NCBI RefSeq assembly: GCF_022539505.1
Contig: NC_061510.1
Location: 276,230,330 to 276,294,329, forward strand
Direction of reading: 5' to 3'
Length of the DNA: 64,000 bases
Origin: Lolium rigidum
Taxonomy: Eukaryota; Streptophyta; Magnoliopsida; Poales; Poaceae
Positions 21,339 to 33,407 of this stretch are shown piece by piece; position 1 is the stretch's first letter; each line of letters opens with the position of its first letter. The notes under the pieces are model-generated. The model was not told the DNA's origin and ran no database searches. It was given only the letters and a program-made list of their open reading frames with translations. A program made the translations under genes and the position numbers.

Positions 21339-23768
21339 AACTGCTGAGCCCATCTTAATGGCTAAAAAGAAAAGAACTTCTTGGGAGATAACCCATGTGT
21401 TATTTTGCTACATTACTTTGTTTTATATTTGTGTCTTGGAAGTTGTTTACTACTGTAGCAACCTCTCCTTATCTTAGTTTTATGTTTTGTTGTGCCAAGT
21501 AAAGTCTTTGATAGAAAAGTAAGTACTAGATTTGGATTACTGCGCAGTTCCAGATTTCTTTGCTGTCACGAATCTGAGCCCACTGCCCTGCAGGAAGCTC
21601 AGAAAATTATGCCAATTTACGTGCATGATCCTCAGATATGTACGCAACTTTCATTCAATTTGAGCATTTTCATTTGAGCAAGTCTGGTGGCCTAATAAAA
21701 TCCATCTTTACGGACTGTTCTGTTTTGACAGATTCTGCCTTTTATTTCGCATTGCCTCTTTTGCTATGTTGGATGAATTTCTTTGATCCATTGATGTCCA
21801 GTAGCTTTATGCAATGTCCAGAAGTGTTAAGAATGATTGTGTCACCTCTGAACATGTTAATTTTTATTGTCCACTAACCCTCTAATGAGTTGTTTCGAGT
21901 TTGGTGTGGAGGAAGTTTTCAAGGGTCAAGAGAGGAGGATGATATACTACGATCAAGAAGAGTGAAAAGTCTAAGCTTGGGGATGCACCCGGTGGTTCAT
22001 CCCTGCATATTTTAAGAAGACTCAAGCGTCTAAGCTTGGGGATGCCCAAGGCATCCCCTTCTTCATCGACAACATTATCAGGTTCCTCCCCTGAAACTAT
22101 ATTTTTATTCGGCCACATCTTATGTGCTTTTACTTGGAGCGTCTGTGTGCTTTTGTTTTTGTTTTTGTTTGAATAAATTGGATTACATCATGCTTGTGTG
22201 GGAGAGAGACACGCTCCGCTGGTTCGTATGAACACATGTGTTCTTAGCTCATAATATTCATGGCGAAGTTTCCTCTTCGTTAAATTGTTATATGGTTGGA
22301 ATTGGAAAATGATACATGTAGTAATTGCTATAAATGTTTTGGGTAATGTGATACTTGGCAATTGTTGTGCTCATGTTTAAGCTCTTGCATCATATACTTT
22401 GCACCTATTAGTGAAGAATACATAGAGCATGCTAAAATTTGGTTTGCATAATTGGTCTCTCTAAAGTCTAGATAATTTCTAGTATTGAGTTTTGAACAAC
22501 AAGGAAGACGGTGTAGAGTCTTATAATGTTTTCAATATGTCTTTTATGTGAGTTTTGCTGCACCGGTTCATCCTTGTGTTTGCCTCAAACAACCTTGCTA
22601 GCCTAAACCTTGTATCGAGAGGGAATACTTCTCATGCATCCAAATACTTGAGCCAACCACTATGCCATTTGTGTCCACCACACCTACCTACTACATGGTA
22701 ATTCCCGCCATTCCAAAGTAAATTGCTTGAGTGCTACCTTTAAACAATTCAAAATTTATTACCTCTTATTTGTGTCAATGTTTTATAGCTCATGAGGAAG
22801 TATGTGGTGTTTATCTTTCAATCTTGTTGGGCAACTTTCACCAATGGACTAGTGGCTTCATCCGCTTATCCAATAATTTTGCAAAAAGAGCGGCAATGGG
22901 ATTCCCGAGTCCCAAATTAACAAACTAAAAATAGACACTCCTCCATGGTATGTGATTGTTGGACGGCACCCGAAGGATTCGGTTAGCCATGGCTTGTGTA
23001 AGCAAAGGTTGGGAGGAGTGTCATCATAATAAAACTAAAATAAAAAGGTACTCCTTCATGGTATGAGATTGTTGGCGGGCACCGAGGATTCGGTTAGCCA
23101 TGGTTTGTGAAAGAAAGGTTGGAAGGAGCGCCATCCAAAAATAAAATAAAATGGGAGCCGCTCTTTGAAGGTTTGTCTGGCAAGGGGGGTTAGAGTACCC
23201 GCTACCATTCGTTGACAACAACATACACCTCTCAAAAACTTTACTTTTATGCTCTCTTTATGTTTTCAAAATAAAAGCTCTAGCACAAATATAGCAATCG
23301 ATGCTTTTCCTCTATGGAGGACCATTCTTTTACTTTCATTGTTGAGTCAGTTCACCTATTTCTCTCCATCTCCGAAGCAAACACTTGTGTGAGCTGTGCA
23401 TTGATTCTTACATATTTGCATATTGCATTTGTTATATTGCTTTGCATTGACAATTATCCATGAGATATACATGTTACAAGTTGAAATCAACCGCTGAAAC
23501 TTAATCTTCTTTTGTGTTGCTTCAATACCTTTACTTTGAATTATTGCTTTATGAGTTAACTCTTATGCAAGACTTATTGATGCTTGTCTTGAAGTGCTAT
23601 TCATGAAAAGTCTTTGCTTTATGATTCACTTGTTTACTCATGTCATACACATTGTTTTGATCGCTGCATTCTCTACATATGCTTTACAAATAGTATGATC
23701 AAGTTTATGATGGCATGTCACTCCAGAAATTATCTTTGTTATCGTTTTACACCTCGGGACGAGCGGAA
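21339..23768 (+). other. R6 non-coding 3' internal region
   Basis: Homologous to 3574-6149 of R1 at both ends, with the conserved hairpin at 22038-22058. The middle (about 22745-23262) is different: it replaces roughly 650 bases of R1 by about 500 unrelated ones. No supported gene. Confidence 0.8.
22925..23145 (+). repeat. Two-copy tandem repeat of about 107 bases in R6
   Basis: Units at about 22925-23030 and 23031-23145 share TGATTGTTGG / GAGATTGTTGG, GGATTCGGTTAGCCATGG and AAGGTTGG in the same order. Confidence 0.75.
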
Positions 23769-23784
23769 CTAAGCTTGGGGATGC
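23769..23784 (+). other. R6 polypurine tract
   Basis: CTAAGCTTGGGGATGC directly before the 3' LTR. Confidence 0.82.
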
Positions 23785-25491
23785 TGATACGTCTCCAACG
23801 TATCGATAATTTCTTGTGTTCCATGCCACATTATTGATGTTATCTACATGTTTTATGCACACTTTATGTCATATTCGTGCATTTTACGGAACTAACCTAT
23901 TAACAAGATGCCGAAGTGCCGGTTCTGTTTTCTGCTGTTTTTGGTTTCAGAAATCCTAGTAACGAAATATTCTCGGAATCGGACGAAATCAACGCCCAGG
24001 TTCCTATTTTACCCGGAAGCATCCAGAACACACGAGAACCGCCAGAGAAGAGGCACAGGGCCACCAAACCCTAGCCCGGCGCGGCCAAGGGGGGGGGGCG
24101 CCCCCCTAGGGTGTGGACCCCCCTTCGACCTTCCTGCGCCGCCTCTCCGCCTATAAAGAGCCCCTGGATCAGAAAACCCGAGACCAATTGACGAAACCCA
24201 CAGAAACCTGCCAGAGCCGCCGCCATCGCGAAGCCAAGATCTGGGGGACAGGATCTCTGTTCGGCACCCTGCCGGAGCGGGGAAGTGCCCCGGAAGGCTT
24301 CTCCATCGACACCGCTGCCATCTCCACCGCCATCTCCATCACCGCTGCTGCTCCCATGAGGAGGGAGTAGTTCTCCATCGAGGCTCGGGGCTGTACCGGT
24401 AGCTATGTGGTTCATCTCTCTCCTATGTAGTTCAATACAATAATCTCATGAGCTGCCTTACATGATTGAGATTCATATGATGATGCTTGTAATCTAGATG
24501 TCATTATGCTAGTCAAGTGAGTTTTACCTATGTGATCTCCGGAGACTCCTAGTCCCACGTGTGTAAAGGTGACGAGTGTGTGCACCGTGTGGGTCTCTTA
24601 GGCTAGATTTCACAGAATACTTATTCACTGTTGAATGGCATAGTGAGGTGCTTATTTATATCTCTTTATGATTGCAATGTGTTTGTATCACTACTATCTA
24701 TGTGCTACTCTAGCAATGTGTTATTAAAGTAGTTCTATTCCTCCTGCACGTGTGTAAAGGTGACAGTGTGTGCACCGTGTTAGTACTTGGTTTATGCTAT
24801 GATCATGATCTCTTGTAGATTATGGAGTTAACTATTGCTATGATAATATTGATGTGATCTATTCCTCCTACATATGCATGAAGGTGACAGTGTGCATGCT
24901 ATGCTAGTACTTGGTTTAGTAGCGTTGATCTATCTTATACTAAAGGTTACTTAAACATGAGCATTATTGTGGAGCTTGTTAACTCCGGCATTGAGGGTTC
25001 GTGTAATCCTACGCAATGTGTTCATCATCCAACAAAAGTGTAGAGTATGCATTTATCTATTCTGTTATGTGATCAATGTTGAGAGTGTCCACTAGTGAAA
25101 GTGTAATCCCTAGGCCTTGTTCCTAAATACTGCTGAGTTACTACTTGCTTGTTTATTGTTTCTATTGCGTTACTACTCGCTGCAATACCACCACCATCAA
25201 CTACGCGCCAAGCACTTTTACGCCACCGTTGCTACTGCTCATACTTATTTATATCACCTGTATTTCACTATCTCTTCGCCGAACTAGTGCACCTATTTGG
25301 TGTGTTGGGGACACAAGAGACTTCTTGCTTTGTGGTTGCAGGGTTGCATGAGAGGGATATCTTTGACCTCTTCCTCCCTGAGTTCGATAAACCTTGGGTA
25401 TCCACTTAAGGGAAACTTGCTGCTGTTCTACAAACCTCTGCTCTTGGAGGCCCAACACTGTCTACAAGAATAGAAGCTCCCGTAGACATCA
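23785..25491 (+). repeat. R6 3' LTR
   Basis: 1707 bases, near-identical to 18728-20439; several of the few differences are CTG/CTCG or CAG/CGAG changes. Confidence 0.95.
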
Positions 25492-25496
25492 CACGT
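25492..25496. repeat. R6 target-site duplication (right)
   Basis: CACGT, matching 18723-18727. Confidence 0.92.
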
Positions 25497-26965
25497 CGAA
25501 GGTTGATGGCGGCGGGATGTAGTGCGACGCAACACCAGGGATTCCGGCGCCAACGTGGAACCTGCACAACACAACCAAAGTACTTTGCCCCAACGAAACA
25601 GTGAGGTTGTCAATCTCACCGGCTTGTCTGTAACAAAGGATTAGATGTATAGTGTGGATGATGATTGTTTGCGAGAAAACAGTAGAACAAGTATTGCGAT
25701 CGATTGTATTCAATGTAAAAGAATGGACCGGGGTCCACAGTTCACTAGAGGTGTCTCTCCCATAAGATAAATAGCATGTTGGGTGAACAAATTACGGTCG
25801 GGCAATTGACAAATAGAGAGGGCATGACAATGCACATACATGATATGATGAGTATTGTGAGATTTAATTGGGAATTACGACAAAGTACATAGACCGCTAT
25901 CCGACATGCATCTATGCCTAAAAAGTCCACCTTCAGGTTATCATCCGAACCCCTTCCGGTATTAAGTTGCAAACAACAGACAATTGCATTAAGTATGGTG
26001 CGTAATGTAATCAATAACTACATCCTCGGACATAGCATCAATGTTTTATCCCTAGTGGCAACGACACATCCACAACCTTAGAACTTTCTGTCACTGTCCC
26101 AGATTTAATGGAGGCATGAACCCACTATCGAGCATAAATACTCCCTCTTGGAGTTAAGAGTAAAAACTTGGCCGAGCCTCTACTAATAACGGAGAGCATG
26201 CAAGATCATAAACAACACATAGGTAATAGATTGATAATCAACATAACATAGTATTCTCTATCCATCGGATCCCAACAAACACAACATATAGAATTACAGA
26301 TAGATGATTTTGATCATGTTAGGCAGCTCACAAGATCCGACAATGAAGCACATGAGGAGAAGACAACCATCTAGCTACTGCTATGGACCCATAGTCCAGG
26401 GGTGAACTACTCACTCATCACTCCGGAGGCGACCATGGCGGTGAAGAGTCCTCCGGGAGATGATTCCCCTCTCCGGCAGGGTGCCGGAGGCGATCTCCGT
26501 AATCCCCGAGATGGGTTTGGCGGCGGCGGCGTCTCGGTAAGGTTTTCCGTATCGTGGCTCCCGGTACCGGGGGTTTCGCGACGAAGGCTTTAAGTAGGCG
26601 GAAGGGCAACGCGGGGGGCCACACGAGGGCCCCACACACCAGGGCCGCGCGGCCAAGACCTGGGCCGCGCCGCCCTGTTGTGGCGGCGCCTCGTGGCCCC
26701 ACTTCCTTTCCCCCTCGGTCTTCGGGAAGCTTCGTGCAAAAATAGGACCTTGGGCGTTGATTTCGTCCAATTCCGAGAATATTTCCTTACTAGGATTTAC
26801 GAAACCAAAACAGCGAGAAAACGACAAGCGGCTCTTCGGCATCTCGTTAATAGGTTAGTGCCGGAAAATGCATAAATACGACATATAATGTGTATAAAAC
26901 ATGTAGATATCATCAATAATGTGGCATGGAACATAAGAAATTATCGATACATCGGAGACGTATCA
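25497..26965 (-). repeat. R5 3' LTR, main piece
   Basis: Continues 18606-18727 after R6 removal; ends GACGTATCA at 26965 next to the purine tract (26966-26981). Confidence 0.92.
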
Positions 26966-26981
26966 ACATCCCCAAGCTTAG

Positions 26982-29559
26982 TTCCTCCTCGTCCCGAGCA
27001 GGTAAACGATAACAAAGATAATTACTGGAGTGACATGCCATCATAACCTTGATCATACTATTGTAAGCATATGTAATGAATGCAGCGATCAAAACAATGG
27101 TAATGACATGAGTAAACAAATGAATCATAAAGCAAAGACTTTTCATGAATAGTACTTTCAAGACAAGCATCAATAAGTCTTGCATAAGAGTTAACTCATA
27201 AAGCAATAAATCAAAGTAAAGGTATTGAAGCAACACAAAGGAATATTAAGTTTCAGCGGTTGCTTTCAACTTATAACATGTATATCTCATGGATATTGTC
27301 AATGAAAAGTAATATAACAAGTGCAATATGCAAGTATGTAGGAATCAATGCACGGTTCACACAAGTGTTTGCTTCTTGAGGTGGAGAGAGATAGGTGAAC
27401 CGACTCAACATAAAAGTAAAAGAAAGGCCCTTCGCAGAGGGAAGCATTGATTGCTATATTTGTGCTAGAGCTTTGGTTTTGAAAACAAGAAACAATTTTG
27501 TCAACGGTAGTAATAAAGCATATGTATCATGTAAATTGTATCTTACAAGTTGCAAGCCTCATGCATAGTATACTAATAGTGCCCGCACCTTGTCCTAATT
27601 AGCTCGGATTACCGGGATCATCACAATACACATGTTTTAACCAACTGTCACAAAGGGGTACCTCCATGCCGCCTGTACAAAGGTCTAAGGAGAAAGCTCG
27701 CATTTGGATTTCTCGCTTTTGATTATTCTCAACTTAGACATCCATACCGGGACAACATAGACAACAGATAATGGACTCCTCTTTGATGCATAAGCATGTA
27801 GCAATAATTAATGTTCTCATATGAGATTGAGGATATATGTCCAAAACTGAAACTTCCACCATGATTCATGGCTTTAGTTAGCGGCCCAATGTTCTTCTCT
27901 AACAATATGCATGCTCTAACCATTAAAGTGGTAAATCTCCCTTACTTCAGACAAGACGGACATGCATAGCAACTCACATGATATTCAACAAAGAGTAGTT
28001 GATGGCGTCCCCAGGAACATGGTTATCGCACAACAAGCAACTTAATAAGAGATAAAGTGCATAAGTACATATTCAATACCACAATAGTTTTTAAGCTATT
28101 TGTCCCATGAGCTATATATTGCAAAGGTAAAGAATGGAAATTTTAAAGGTAGCACTCAAGCAATTTACTTTGGAATGGCGGAGAAATACCATGTAGTAGG
28201 TAGGTATGGTGGACACAAATGGCATAGTGGTTGGCTCAAGGATTTTGGATGCATGAGAAGTATTCCCTCTCGATACAAGGTTTAGGCTAGCAAGGTTATC
28301 TGAAACAAACACAAGGATGAACCGGTGCAGAAAAACTCACATAAAAGACATATTGTAAACATTATAAGACTCTACACCGTCTTCCTTGTTGTTCAAAACT
28401 CAATACTAGAAATTATCTAGACTTTAGAGAGACCAAATATGCAAACCAAATTTTAGCAAGCTCTATGTATTTCTTCATTAATGGGTGCAAAGTATATGAT
28501 GCAAGAGCTTAAACATGAGCACAACAATTGCCAAGTATCAAATTATCCAAGACATTTTAGAATTACTACATGTAGCATTTCCCGATTCCAACCATATAAC
28601 AATTTAACGAAGAAGATTCAACCTTCGTCATGAATACTATGAGTAAAGCCTAAGGACATATTTGTCCATATGCAACAGCGGAGCGTGTCTCTCTCCCACA
28701 CAATGAATGCTAGGATCCATTTTATTCAAACAAAAACAAAAACAAAAAACAAACCGACGCTCCAAGCAAAGCACATAAGATGTGATGGAATAAAAATATA
28801 GTTTCAGGGGAGGAACCTGATAATGTTGTCGATGAAGAAGGGGATGCCTTGGGCATCCCCAAGCTTAGACGCTTGAGTCTTCTTAAAATATGCAGGGGTG
28901 AACCACCGGGGCATCCCCAAGCTTAGAGCTTTCACTCTCCTTGATCATATTGTATCATCTCCCTCTCTTGATCCTTGAAAACTTCCTCCACACCAAACTC
29001 GAAACAACTCATTAGAGGGTTAGTGCATAATAAAAATTCACATGTTCAGAGGTGACACAATCATTCTTAACACTTCTGGACATTGCACAAAGCTACTGGA
29101 CATTAATGGAACAAAGAAATTCATCCATCATAGCAAAAGAGGCAATGCAAAATAAAAAGCAGAATCTGTCAAAACAGAACAGTCCGTAAAGATGGATTTT
29201 GTTGAGGCACCATACTTGCTCAAATGAAAATGCCCAAATTGAATGAAAGTTGTGTACATATCTGAGGATCACGCACTTAAATTGGCATATTTTTCTGAGC
29301 TACCTACAGAGAGGCAGGTCGAAATTCGTGACAGCAAAGAAATCATGTTCACAGCAGTAATCCAAATCTAGTATGAACCTTACTATCAACGACTTTACTT
29401 GGCACAACAATGCACAAAACTAAGATAAGGAGAGGTTGCTACAGTAGTAAACAACTTCCAAGACTCAAATATAAAATAAAAGTACTGTAGTAAAAACATG
29501 GGTTGTCTCCCATAAGCGCTTTTCTTTAACGCCTTTCAGCTAGGCGCAGAAAGTGTATA
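26982..29559 (-). other. R5 non-coding 3' region
   Basis: Reverse-oriented equivalent of 3574-6149 with the conserved hairpin (28840-28860) and duplicated purine motifs. No supported gene. Confidence 0.78.
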
Positions 29560-30240
29560 TCAAGTGTTATCAAGAGATGAAGTATCAACATCATAAGCTC
29601 CCCCATCTGTAGTGGTACTAAGGGCTTTGTCAATTTTAGGCCTATAATAATATTTTTTTGGTTTAGGCACTTTAGAGACATGCATAAGCTTTTGCTCCTT
29701 ACCCACATAAGCTTTTTCTCTAAACTTTATAGATGAAAAGGTTGAACCCAAGGTTCCCATAGCTTTTTCAAGTTCGCCAATCCTATTGATTTGATTATCA
29801 TGGACAACACAAGTTCCTAGGACACTAATTCTTTCATCAATTCCTCCTAAGGATTTATCAAGTTCATCAGTTTTATCAAGTAACATTTCCAATTTAGTTT
29901 CAATACTTGGAAATTTTTTCTCTATGGTTTCCAATTTTTTCATAACATCCTCAAGAGAGATTTCAATTTTAGTTTCATTAACATGTGGTATTCCAACTAG
30001 ACTCTCAATGATGCAACTAGCTTCTAAAGCAGGAGTACCTAGGAAATTACCCCCCGAAAGAGTATCAAGAACATACCTATTCCAACTAGATATACCAACA
30101 TAAAAGTTCCTAAGTAGGATAATAGTGGAGTGTTTCTTAGTGCACCTATGATGAGCATCACTAATTCTATACCAAGCATCTTTGAAACTTTCTCCACCTT
30201 GTTGTTTAAACGAACGAACTTCAACTTCAGGATTACTCAT
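29560..30240 (-). CDS. R5 short gag-like ORF with coiled coil
   Basis: An intact 226-codon ORF from ATG 30240 to a stop at 29560. Residues 1-85 resemble the second half of an Athila gag domain (SFKQQGGESFKDAWYRI, then LRNFYVGISSWNRYVLDTL). Residues about 95-175 have Leu/Ile heptads typical of a coiled coil. The last residues (YDVDTSSLDNT) match the end of the R1 protease frame (YDVDASSLDNT), yet the protease and the first half of gag are missing. So the ORF looks like a deletion or recombination product that kept an open frame. It could interfere with, or be packaged by, full Gag, but this is inference. Confidence 0.75.
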   Translation of the reverse strand: MSNPEVEVRSFKQQGGESFKDAWYRISDAHHRCTKKHSTIILLRNFYVGISSWNRYVLDTLSGGNFLGTPALEASCIIESLVGIPHVNETKIEISLEDVMKKLETIEKKFPSIETKLEMLLDKTDELDKSLGGIDERISVLGTCVVHDNQINRIGELEKAMGTLGSTFSSIKFREKAYVGKEQKLMHVSKVPKPKKYYYRPKIDKALSTTTDGGAYDVDTSSLDNT

Positions 30241-30464
30241 TTTAGCAGTAGAAAATAAAGCAAACTAGATAAAATAAATGCAAGTAACTAATTTTTGTGT
30301 GTTTTTGATATAGAGTGCAAGACAGTAAATAAAGTAAAGCTAGCAACTAATTTTTTTGTGTTTTGATATAGTGCAGCAAACAAGTAAGTAAATAAAATAA
30401 AGCAAGACAAAAACAAAGTAAAGAGATTGCATTGTGGAGACTCCCCTTGCAGCGTGTCTTGATC

Positions 30465-30482
30465 TCCCCGGCAACGGCGCCA
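30465..30482 (-). other. R5 primer binding site, distal copy
   Basis: Reverse complement of TGGCGCCGTTGCCGGGGA; an exact match, but about 85 bases from the LTR. Confidence 0.82.
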
Positions 30483-30538
30483 GAAAAAGAGCTGTTGACG
30501 TGGGAGTTGAAAATCTTTGTGGTGTAACTTTTCTTCGT

Positions 30539-30556
30539 TCCCCGGCAACGGCGCCG
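30539..30556 (-). other. R5 primer binding site, LTR-proximal copy
   Basis: Same site with the first base changed (CGGCGCC...), eleven bases from the LTR edge, 74 bases from the distal copy. Both are preceded by AGAGCTCTTTTTC-like sequence on the minus strand, so the segment is a tandem duplication. Confidence 0.82.
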
Positions 30557-30567
30557 GAAAAAGAGCT

Positions 30568-32166
30568 TGATACGCGTACAGGCACGCGTCCGTTGGGAAC
30601 CCCAAGAGGAAGGTGTGATGCGTACAGCGGCAAGTTTTCCCTCAGTAAGAAACCAAGGTTTATCGAACCAGTAGGAGCCAAGAAGCACGTCAAAGGTTGA
30701 TGGCGGCGGGATGTAGTGCAGCGCAACACCAGGGATTCCGGCGCCAACGTGGAACCTGCACAACACAACCAAAGTACTTTGCCCCAACGAAACAGTGAGG
30801 TTGTCAGTCTCACCGGCTTGCTGTAACAAAGGATTAGATGTATAGTGTGCATGATGATTGTTTGCGAGAAAACGATAGAACAAGTATTGCAATAGATTGT
30901 ATTCAATGTAAAAGAATGGACCGGGGTCCACAGTTCACTAGAGGTGTCTCTCCCATAAGATAAATAGCATGTTGGGTGAACAAATTACGGTCGGGCAATT
31001 GACAAATAGAGAGGGCATGACAATGCACATACATGATATGATGAGTATTGTGAGATTTAATTGGGCATTACGACAAAGTACATAGACCGCTATCCAAGCA
31101 TGCATCTATGCCTAAAAAGTCCACCTTCATATTATCATCCGAACCCCTTCCGAGTATTAAGTTGCAAACAACGGACAATTGCATTAAGTATGGTGCGTAA
31201 TGTAATCAATAACTACATCCTCGGACATAGCATCAATGTTTTATCCCTAGTGGCAACAAGCACATCCACAACCTTAGAACTTTCATCGTCATCGTCCCAG
31301 ATTTAATGGAGGCATGAACCCACTATCGAGCATAAATACTCCCTCTTGGAGTTAAGAGTAAAAACTTGGCCAGAGCCTCTACTAATAACGTAGAGCATGC
31401 AAGATCATAAACAACACATAGGTAATAGATTGATAATCAATATAATATAGTATTCTCTATCCATCGGATCCCGACAAACACAACATATAGAATTACAGAT
31501 AGATGATCTTGATCATGTTAGGCAGCTCACAAGATCCGACAATGAAGCACATGAGGAGAAGACAACCATCTAGCTACCGCTATGGACCCATAGTCCGGGG
31601 GTGAACTACTCACTCATCACTCCTGGAGGCGACCATGGCGGTGAAGAGTCCTCCGGGAGATGATTCCCCTCTCGGCGGGTGCTCGGAGGCGATCTCCAGA
31701 ATCCCCCGAGATGGGATTGGCGGCGGCGGCGTCTCAGTAAGGTTTTCCGTATCGTGGCTCCCGGTACTGGGGGTTTCGCGACGAAGGCTTTAAGTAGGCG
31801 GAAGGTCAACGCGGGGGGCCACACGAGGGCCCCACACACCAGGGCCGCGCGGCCAAGACCTGGGCCGCGCCGCCCTGTTGTGGCGGCGCCTCGTGGCCCC
31901 ACTTCCTTTCCCCCTCGGTCTTCGGAAGCTTCGTGCAAAAATAGGACCCTGGGCGTTGATTTCGTCCAATTCCGAGAATATTTCCTTACTAGGATTTCTG
32001 AAACCAAAAATAGCGAGAAAACAGCAAGCTGGCTCTTCGGCATCTCGTTAATAGGTTAGTGCCGGAAAATGCATAAATACGACATATAATGTGTATAAAA
32101 CATGTAGATATCATCAATAATGTGGCATGGAACATAAGAAATTATCGATACGTCGGAGACGTATCA
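30568..32166 (-). repeat. R5 5' LTR
   Basis: 1599 bases, pairs with the split 3' LTR; ends GACGTATCA at 32166, followed by target duplication GTTGT 32167-32171. Confidence 0.93.
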
Positions 32167-32171
32167 GTTGT

Positions 32172-33228
32172 CTCCCAATGTTGCGAGACTTTCTACGGCA
32201 CCTCGGTGAGCTTGGGCCATAGAACCTTCAGGGCGCTGATTGATGAGGTACGCTACGAGATTGGCGGTTGCTCCTGCGACGGTTTTTGGCCGTGGCATGC
32301 TCGCAGTGTCCGTGGTCATAAAAGACTTGGTCAGATTCGACGTTATTTCTCTGGCGTCATCCTCCGAGAGTCTGGATAACCTTGATCGGTGCTTGCCTGC
32401 CCCTTGAGTGCTTCGAGAGGTGCTTCCTCGCGAGCCTCTCCGTCGTTCACTAGATTGATCTGCAGCAGATAGGCGTCTTTCGAGGTTGGCTTGCTCTTTC
32501 GATAGGCGCTCCCGGTTTTTCTCCAATATAGAGCGATAAGCGTTGAGGGTTCCAACCGAGGTTCCTGCGGGGAGCGGTGTGTTGTTAAGCACGGCTGCCT
32601 TGGCTGCTGCCCACTCCTCCTCTATGATGGTGTAATCATTGTTGTTGTTACTGGCACTGTTTGCAAAACTTGCTCGTCTGCTGGAGCGGGGGGTGTGATC
32701 TCTGTCTCCCCTGTTTCTTGTGTTTCCTGTGTTGTTTGCGACATAAACCTAGTGGTGTGCTGTTCTTCGGGTGGTGCCTTGGACGATGCTGTCGACACTG
32801 TCCTCTCCCGAGGAGTACTGGGCATTGCAGATGAACGGCGTGTCGCTTGATCCTAACCCGTGCCTGGTATCGCAGTTCAAGCAGTAGTACGAGGTCATCT
32901 CCGAAGATGTGGAATTGTCAGATCCAACCGACATAGGAGACATCGAACGGGGAGTTGAGCTCGTTGAGTCCGTCAGACTAGCCGAAAGGTCGATTGATGA
33001 CGATGTGCTTGGTCCTGTCGATCTGGAGGCGAGTGGTTCGAGCAGTCGAAGGACTCCTTCCGAGTTGACGTTGTAGTGGACGCTGCCGGAGGTCATCTCC
33101 ATGTTTCCTTGTAGACCAGAAAAGGTCGAGCGAGACGAGTCGCTGTGCGGGGTGAATTCATAGGAGCCGAATCGAATCGGGCTTCCCAGAATTGGCGATG
33201 ACGGTGTCGATGAAGCTGCCGATGACAT
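32172..33228 (-). pseudogene. R4 gag, N-terminal part
   Basis: Minus-strand frame from ATG near 33228. A Ser/Thr-rich region (33228-32940) is followed by a cysteine pair in YYCLNCDTRHG (near 32880). A frameshifted acidic/Pro-rich region follows, then a helical segment with LNAYRSILEKNRERLSKEQA (32592 downward) and LVAYLINQRPEGSMAQ, ending at the R5 insertion after SLATLGD. It joins 18605 leftwards. The long Ser-rich leader before the capsid domain is characteristic of several grass Tat elements. Frame changes near 32800 and 32600 break it. Confidence 0.72.
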
Positions 33229-33268
33229 GACTGGATCTGCCGATGACCGATCTTGTGCCGACAGGTTT

Positions 33269-33284
33269 CCCACAGACGGCGCCA
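33269..33284 (-). other. R4 primer binding site
   Basis: Reverse complement of TGGCGCCGTCTGTGGG, the primer-site form usual in grass Tat-like elements, two bases from the LTR end at 33287. Confidence 0.78.
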
Positions 33285-33286
33285 AT

Positions 33287-33307
33287 TGTCGAGGGTACTC
33301 CTCGGCA
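33287..33307 (-). repeat. R4 5' LTR fragment
   Basis: Twenty-one bases (TGTCGAGGG... read on the plus strand) before the gap; the rest is not assembled. Confidence 0.6.
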
Positions 33308-33407
33308 NNNNNNNNNNNNNNNNNNNNNNNNNNNNNNNNNNNNNNNNNNNNNNNNNNNNNNNNNNNNNNNNNNNNNNNNNNNNNNNNNNNNNNNNNNNNN
33401 NNNNNNN
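33308..33407. other. Assembly gap (100 N)
   Basis: Separates R4 from an unrelated LTR; most of the R4 LTR and the outer end of R7 are lost here. Confidence 0.99.

Larger units (their letters stand above)
18728..25491 (+). mobile_element. R6: complete non-autonomous LTR retrotransposon with one unknown ORF
   Basis: 6764 bases: LTR (18728-20439), primer site (20450-20467), one 245-codon ORF (20601-21338), a non-coding region, purine tract (23769-23784) and LTR (23785-25491), flanked by CACGT target duplications. The two LTRs are nearly identical, so it is the youngest insertion in this nest. It has no gag, protease or polymerase; the primer site, purine tract and 3' region match R1, suggesting R1-like relatives mobilise it. 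Confidence 0.95.
18606..32166 (-). mobile_element. R5: complete R1-type LTR retrotransposon, with R6 nested in its 3' LTR
   Basis: Minus-strand element. 5' LTR 32166-30568, duplicated primer site, a short gag-like ORF (30240-29560), a non-coding 3' region, purine tract at 26981-26966 and 3' LTR (26965-25497 plus 18727-18606). Perfect 5-bp target duplications GTTGT flank it. Removing R6 leaves LTRs of 1591 and 1599 bases. No polymerase is encoded. Confidence 0.92.
32167..33307 (-). mobile_element. R4 (right part): 5' end of the Tat-like element
   Basis: Contains the gag N-terminal region, a primer site (33269-33284) and the first 21 bases of the 5' LTR before the gap. Confidence 0.82.
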
